DNA from: Nostoc sp. FACHB-152
GTDB taxonomy: Bacteria > Cyanobacteriota > Cyanobacteriia > Cyanobacteriales > Nostocaceae
Direction: 5' to 3'
DNA: 64,000 nt
Assembly (NCBI RefSeq): GCF_014697475.1
Contig: NZ_JACJRV010000002.1
Span: 185,515-249,514, forward strand
This document shows positions 63,675 to 64,000 of this stretch, one piece after another. The notes under the pieces are model-generated. The model worked only from the letters and a program-made list of their open reading frames with translations, searched no databases and was not told the DNA's origin. Both the position numbers and the translations under genes were made by a program. Within the stretch, counting starts at the first letter, position 1. Every line of letters starts with the position of its first letter.

Positions 63675-64000
63675 TTAATTAGCGTGTGCTAGTTGTGGAG
63701 ATTCAATCGCAGAAAATTTCACAGCTTTGACGAATTCTTGCAGCACATCTTTCAGCCGTTGTTCGAGTTCTTCATCTAGCTGGACGCTATCATCAGGTTG
63801 CTTTTGAATTTGTTTGTCTACTGCATACACGGTGGCGAGAATATGCCTTGCACCTAACTCCCCAAGGATGGGTTTCAGGGCATATTCAATAGCTAACAAA
63901 TGGGCAATTGTGCCACCAGTCGCCAGAGGTAACACAACTTTTCCGGTCAATGATTTTTGCGGGAGTAGGTCTAAAAATGCTTTAAGTACGCCTGTGTAAG
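63675..64000 (-). CDS. NADPH-dependent FMN reductase, SsuE type (partial)
   Basis: Only the C-terminal part is present; the frame stays open to the window edge. Read from the edge it gives YTGVLKAFLDLLPQKSLTGK then VVLPLATGGTIAHLLAIEYA, the typical flavodoxin-like SsuE sequence with the SYTG FMN/NADPH loop. LKPILGELGARHILATVYAV follows. It supplies reduced flavin to monooxygenases in sulphonate use. The TTG at 63950 is internal, not a start. The partner genes lie outside the window. Confidence 0.85.
   Translation of the reverse strand, partial: YTGVLKAFLDLLPQKSLTGKVVLPLATGGTIAHLLAIEYALKPILGELGARHILATVYAVDKQIQKQPDDSVQLDEELEQRLKDVLQEFVKAVKFSAIESPQLAHAN

Overview
The window is chromosomal DNA from a filamentous, probably Nostocales, cyanobacterium (Nostoc/Anabaena/Calothrix type). 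The evidence is the many GCGATCGC (HIP1) octamers, heptanucleotide tandem repeats in intergenic DNA, cyanobacteria-specific small families (DUF4278, DUF2839, DUF1802), a photosystem-type FtsH, a CrtD-like carotenoid desaturase, and large PAS-rich sensors. The content is mostly housekeeping and signalling genes in short units, separated by repeat-rich spacers.

Layout. 1-4.2 kb: end of a Ser/Thr protein kinase, tRNA-Asp(GUC), gltX and a secreted PPC-like protein. 4.2-14.5 kb: ftsH, a DUF4278 protein, a four-PAS GGDEF-EAL protein, a secreted protein, aminopeptidase P, an FG-GAP/VCBS protein and a DUF2839 protein. 14.5-23.6 kb: a degenerate DinG-like helicase, an M48 protease, an Uma2 protein, lysS with a C-terminal KTSC domain, a membrane-anchored VOC protein, a sigma-like protein and a TPR protein. 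23.6-30.9 kb: the accessory region. It encodes a PLD-nuclease/SF2-helicase fusion and an Eco57I-type DNA methyltransferase split by a one-base frameshift, with an antitoxin and a truncated PIN toxin between them. It looks like a compact restriction or DISARM-like defence locus that is decaying. 30.9-38.8 kb: fructosamine kinase, M16 protease, an RTX-like repeat protein, crtD and small unknowns. 39.1-43.8 kb: one ABC ATPase with two paralogous large permeases. 44.0-49.4 kb: an osmoprotectant-type ABC operon, then a secreted phytochelatin-synthase-like protease and gamma-glutamyltranspeptidase. 49.6-56.1 kb: small unknowns, DUF1802, an aldo/keto reductase, a lipoprotein, an alpha/beta hydrolase, an Uma2 protein and aroE. 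56.1-63.3 kb: a translationally coupled pair made of a CBS plus 11-PAS histidine kinase and a receiver-PAS-histidine kinase. 63.7 kb to the end: the C-terminal part of an SsuE-type FMN reductase.

The most distinctive observations are the defence locus with its three separate signs of decay or remodelling, and the repeat landscape. At least five dispersed hairpins share one core, some with compensated base changes. One repeat is nested inside another. MITE-like elements are present. Several repeats have moved into coding sequences, supplying gene ends, a start region, or an in-frame insert in the middle of the helicase.
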